64,000 nucleotides of DNA from Favolaschia claudopus. Taxonomy: Eukaryota; Basidiomycota; Agaricomycetes; Agaricales; Mycenaceae. The position numbers and the translations under genes were made by a program. The notes beneath the pieces were generated by a model that had not been told where the DNA came from, did not search any database, and saw nothing but the letters and a program-made list of their open reading frames with translations. Of the stretch, positions 59,514-64,000 are shown one piece after another; positions within the stretch are counted from its first letter, which is position 1; every line of letters begins with the position of its first letter. The stretch spans positions 496,001 to 560,000 of the forward strand of contig JAWWNJ010000012.1 in NCBI GenBank assembly GCA_037176885.1, written 5' to 3'.

Positions 59514-61607
59514 ATGCATCCCGCATTAGATGTCAAGAATTTACAACGCATCCCGTTCGCTAATCGGGTCCGTAACTGTGATCCATCCCATTTTCCCGCT
59601 AGAGCTCAATCAAACAAAGAGGGTGGCACTGAAAGCTCACAAACCCGGCCGATCTTTACACGACCTCCAGCAGGTGGAAACTTTCGTGGAAAACGCAGCC
59701 TCTGCGCCTGAAAAGCAGCTGTATCTCCCCGTCTTCATGGCTTGCCTAGATCCGGCAAATATTCCTACAACCGAAGAACTGGAACGTCTCGACTTCGACG
59801 TTCGAGTGCGTATAGGTTGCGCTTCGCTGGCATTGCGCCATTTCTTTTCTATTGGACTGAGTTTGAAGGATCTGCGTGCGCGGGGGTTTGCACAAAGCAC
59901 ATGGTCTTGGGTATGGCCATGGACGTATTTCATGCACGAGCACAAGCGATATCTGCCTGCACATCTCGTTCTAGAGGACGCTCATATGTACAGCCTTTTC
60001 ATGGCTTACGCGGTCCGAAGCTTCGACGAGGATGATTCGTCGTCAATGTACTCCGTCATTGCTTCTACGCCAGGTTTCAGAGTCGTACTTGGTGAGGCGT
60101 GGAATTTCATGTGGCATTTGGAAGACTCTCCCGAAGTTTTCGGCCCTTGCGTTCGATACATCGCCGAGTTCATCGGATGTTTGGACTATGTCGACGAGAC
60201 ACATTTCTCGGAAATTCTTGAAGGGGTTGGAGGGACTATTGACGACTTAGCGCAGCTTGTTACCCGAACATGCTCTGTTTTGGGCGACAGCAAGCATATC
60301 AAGTTTCTCATTCCGCTAGCAGGGTACCTGCATCGTCTCGTCAGCTTTGTCCAGGCAGGATATTCCGAAGACGACCACAGTCCTCCGCATCTTCTCTCCA
60401 GGCGAAACAAACTTATGGCTGCTCTATGCATTCATGGGTTTGTTCCGAAACTAGTGGCCGCAATTGACCGCCTCCCCCCTGACAAGAACTCCGAGCAGAG
60501 TTTGCAGATGGCGCTGAAACTGCTGGAACAGCTCTTGAACGTTCCGCGGGCATATCAATTATTGCCGCCCGCTATCCACGCGGGTCTGCTGCGTCTCATG
60601 GCCCAAATTTCCCTTAATGTCGGGTCTTCCTGTGACGAATCTTTGCTTCTCCTCTTGGAAAAAGTCCTTGGTCGTGGGATGGCTTACTACCATGTTGTTG
60701 TGGCTGTCCGTGAAGTACTCGATGAAATTGGGAAGCTCGTTTGCGCAGATGATTTCTTAAAACTGGATCCGAAGATATTCGAACCATGGGCAATGTTCTT
60801 CAAAGCTGCTCAAAGTCGCGTCCAGCTACTTCAACAGTTTGCAGATCACCACCCACCCATAGCTTGTGACAATCTTCGAGTTTGTTGCTTTGAACCGAAT
60901 CAATGGGGAATAAATTCTAACCGATACACTTCAGTGCGGAAAATTACAAGAGCGCTCACAATGCAGAAGATGTTCAGGATGCCATTGCGCCTACTATTGC
61001 AACGAAGAATGTCAACGAACAGACTGGACGCACGGTGCGCACCGCCAACATTGTGGATTTCGCAAAACGTTATTTCTCTGTGAGTAGCTTCACAGCTTCT
61101 GTCTCTTCTGACCATTCTGAATTTAGCGAATTAGCCGATTCCCCCTCATGTTCGTTGGACTATTACGAGCGTCGTTTCATACGCTATCTAATACAAGCCG
61201 ACTATAAAGAATGGCTTCTCCCTATTTCTCAGTCGCAGATAGGGCAAATTTCAAGCGGCGAAGAGCCAGCGATCACCTTCTTCGACTACAACGCGATACA
61301 GGCTCGAGTCTCTGTCAAATCACCCGCAGATCCTCTGTTCTTTGACGTCTTTGGAGAGCTTCAATGGACAGATCTTTTGACACGCACCCGCGAGAGCAGC
61401 GGACGCATGCACTTGCATGTCGTCAACATCATGGACGGAGACGAAATGCATCTATGGGTGGTACCTTTGCGTTCAAATAGCTCATACGTTCATGAAGCGC
61501 TCTGCGAGCTAGCAAAGCACGTTGACAAGAACTACGATGGAGAACAACTCAAGGATGCAATCAGGAATATTTTGGCCGGCGCAGATGATGTTGTGGAAAT
61601 TCATTAG
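59514..61607 (+). CDS. MYND-finger paralog C, intact
   Basis: Tandem copy, 193 bp downstream of B. Exons: 59514-59567 (MHPALDVKNLQRIPFANR), 59620-60879, 60935-61079, 61135-61607, summing exactly to 644 codons. The MYND finger is canonical and complete: CRRCSGCHCAYYCNEECQ, then W-x2-GAHRQHC. The long helical N-terminal region (residues 19-438) shares LYLPVFMACLDPANIPT, FMHEHKRYLP and GGTIDDLAQL with A and B. The C-terminal domain has GRMHLHVVNIMDG, WVVPLRSNSSYV and ends GADDVVEIH. Exon 3 is 145 nt as in A. Of the three copies only this one is free of visible defects. Confidence 0.85.
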
Positions 61608-62919
61608 CTCCGAGTCTCCGGTACGTTTAGATTTAAGTACACTAGCGGCGTTCTTGCTGAATCTCTGAAGGAGGGCTTCGGCTCCTTATTCGAGCTTGAG
61701 GCTAAGCCTGTGTCTAGACACTGTTTACTATCGCAGGTCAAATTCGAACTGAATGCTCCTCGTGATTACTTAGTCGCACCCAAGGCGATGGCCACGCGCG
61801 GTCGGGGAAGGGCTGTAGCTCAAATGCCGATAATCATAGATTGAGAAAGTACGGACAAATTGTCAGCCATGAGTGCTTTCTCAAATGGAACATAGGACGC
61901 AGTCAACGAAGTAAGTAACACACCACCAAACCCCGAAAAGAAGTTTCGGCCATCAGCTGTCGGCTGTCGGCCAACTTTGTTGCCCTGTCATCGTCTTACT
62001 GGCATGGTCTTTCCCTCTCTGCTTTTACTCATGAGTCGCTGGAAGATCTCTTCCCTTCGTATTGCTGCCTGGGAACCGCAAACGCCAGCCACCGCCAGTT
62101 TATCTCAGCATTTCTATCATACTTCACCACAGGCACTTTGCCTTGGAGAATATCACGCTGGGTTGCCGAGGGGCTCTAAACGAAGCATAGGACGATTCTT
62201 GAGTGCGGTTCTCGGCGTTTCATACGAGAAAACTCGGTGAATATCCGAGAATCGGCTCCACCGGTTATTGCTACGGTGCTACCAACTTTCAGAATAGTTC
62301 TCAACGACAAAAAAACTGCGCATGCGTCAGTACGCGTGGTACATGAAACCCTGTTCTATTCTGAACTGCTGCTCTCACTTGCCCAGTCGGTACTTTGTCT
62401 TCTCATGTCTTCCCCTAAATAGGCAAACACCGACTTCCAACGGTCCTAGTATAGTTTTGCACTCAACCTTGAGGATTCTTCCCTCAGGCAATAAATCAAA
62501 TAATGAGGACAACTGCAGGGATACCGCCAAGTACGTATACCATCGCTGTTGATTTTTTGCGGCTTCTTCGAGTAAATCTGCATGCGTGCAACATATCCTC
62601 GGCCCGAGATAAGCTGCACGAGTTAGCGGAACCTTCCTTATTCGATTCAGACCGCATCATCAGACGCTCACTCGGTCGCTAGGTTCGGGACAACTTGGCG
62701 GTGATACATCAGAGTGTGATCAAACCATCGGACCTCTCTATTTTGGGTCCCACATGAACCTTTGTCTTGTGGCATCGTTGACCAAACATGGGTGGACATT
62801 CCTCAGGTCCGTGTCGTCCTTAAAACCGGCTCGAAATCTTACACATGTTCTAGCGTCCTCCCGGTCACCTTTCGACTTCCTTTCCTCGTCCAGGTTGAAC
62901 CGTATCTCGCCCGTCGATC
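61608..62919. other. Intergenic, GH16 upstream region
   Basis: 1.3 kb with no supported gene; the TCAAATTCGAACTGAA region near 61740 and other short palindromes are not interpretable. The last ~250 bases are the GH16 promoter and 5' UTR. Confidence 0.45.
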
Positions 62920-64000
62920 ATGAAGGCTGCTTCTTTCGCTTTCGTTGCCATCTCCTCCATCGTTCCCTCCGTTCTGGGAGGTACCTATTCTCGCAGCGAG
63001 AACATCGTCGGCCAAGGGTTCTACAACTCCTTCAACTTTGAAGCCATCGGGGATCCAACCAACGGTCGTGTGTATGTTTATCGGTCTCTCTTTCTATCGT
63101 CCACGCGCTGATCATTATTCTTTAGTCAATATGTCGACAGGGCGACGGCAATGAGCCGGAACTTGACCTTTGCCTCCGGTGGGCACCATCAATCTCCCTG
63201 GATTGGCCCAAGCAATGCTGATGACTTTGTACATGTTCCAGGGAACACCTTCATTATGCGCGCGGATTCCACGAGTGTGACTGGCGCGCCTGGACGTCCC
63301 TCCGTTCGTATACGGACCAATAACGCCTACACTACCCACGTTGCAGTGTGAGTGAATTCCGTGAACCTCCAGCTTCTTTTATGATTTATCCGACCCGTGC
63401 AGGTTTGATGTCGCCCACATGCCGCAGGGATGCGGGTCAGTCCGTCTTATTGTATTGCGCTCTATGAACTCTAACCTGATCGAGAACGGCTCTAGTACAT
63501 GGCCCGCGATGTAATTATCCTCTGGTCATCGCAAGGCCTTTGAGATGGCTAACGAGTTTGCAGATGGGAAACGGACGAAGCTAACTGGCCAAGAGGCGGC
63601 GAAGTGGATATCCTGGTAAAGTTTTCCTCAAATCCTCAGGCAATTGCATTGCTAACACCATACAGGAGGGAGTTAACGACCAAGGATCCAACCAAGTGAC
63701 TCTCCATACTACTTCCGGCGAGTCGTCTCAGTATCATTCCCCGAACTCCGAATAACCACGGTTGTCTTTTTCTCTCTCAGGATGCAGTATGCCAGCGTCG
63801 AGAACGCAGACCGGGTACGTTCAGTTTGTGTCCGATTCAGATTACTTGTGTTTGATTCGTTCGTTATTCACAGCACTTCTCTCCAATTGGACTGCAACTG
63901 GGCGATCAACGGAAACACAGGATGCGGAGTAAGAGTCAACACAGCGAGCAGCTACGGACCTTCGTTCAACGCGAATGGTGGCGGATGGTGCGTCAGCCAC
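62920..64000 (+). CDS. GH16 family beta-glucanase, 5' part (cut by window edge)
   Basis: Secreted glycoside hydrolase 16, probably acting on beta-1,3(1,4/1,6)-glucans of cell walls. A signal peptide (MKAASFAFVAISSIVPSVLG) starts at 62920. Exons: 62920-63071, 63126-63347, 63403-63435, 63496-63510, 63564-63615, 63666-63717, 63781-63814, 63874 to the window end. Segments GQGFYNSFNFEAIGDPTNGRV, SVRIRTNNAY, DVAHMPQGCG, ANWPRGGEVDILEGVN and CGVRVNTASSYGPSFNANGG fit the basidiomycete laminarinase-like subfamily. Catalytic Glu154 (nucleophile), Asp156 and Glu159 lie in GEVDILE, read across an intron. The intron 63718-63780 has a GC donor (GCGAGT). The C-terminal part lies beyond the window. Confidence 0.9.

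Overview
This is nuclear DNA of a mushroom-forming basidiomycete (Agaricomycetes, probably Agaricales). Genes are split by many 45-65 nt introns with GTRNGT donors. They encode families typical of that group: DUF6534 seven-helix-like membrane proteins, a fungal STAND (NACHT-ankyrin) receptor, a large P450, a DUF7330-like protein, MYND-finger paralogs and a GH16 glucanase. No bacterial-style operon, rRNA, tRNA or CRISPR array was seen.

Layout. 1-18.4 kb is gene-poor. It has a diverged dispersed repeat at both ends of the tract (1-530 and 15117-15760), a doubtful small coding fragment near 6 kb, and an inverted pair of paralogous coiled-coil genes (6857-8215 plus, 10043-11724 minus) around an old motif-rich transposon remnant. 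18.4-22.2 kb is an AT-richer eight-exon NLR-like gene of 1126 codons. 22.9-24.6 kb is a 14-exon DUF6534 gene. 26.3-26.8 kb is a non-autonomous transposon with an exact 8-bp target duplication. 28.5-32.0 kb is a second DUF6534 gene, split by a 1.3-kb TA-flanked inverted-repeat element in an exon and carrying another element in an intron. 32.6-38.3 kb holds a P450, a DUF4419 protein and an epoxide-hydrolase-like protein. 39.9-43.5 kb is a type-B carboxylesterase broken by two hAT-like miniature elements in one exon, each with an exact 8-bp duplication. 44.9-47.1 kb has a single-pass membrane protein and a small secreted protein. 47.7-61.6 kb has three MYND-finger paralogs (one inverted and frameshifted, two in tandem) around a TFIIIC TPR subunit and a DUF7330-like membrane protein. 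The right edge cuts a GH16 glucanase.

How the genes relate. The P450 and epoxide hydrolase could act in sequence (oxidation, then epoxide opening), with the adjacent esterase now dead. The NLR-like gene is probably a sensor of non-self or cell damage; a link with the coiled-coil pair beside it is only a guess. The most striking feature is repeated recent insertion of short, motif-saturated inverted-repeat elements. The original coding frame can be checked exactly at three of these sites. Exon boundaries were derived by hand from splice signals, frame and family knowledge; an error of a base or two is possible at some of them.
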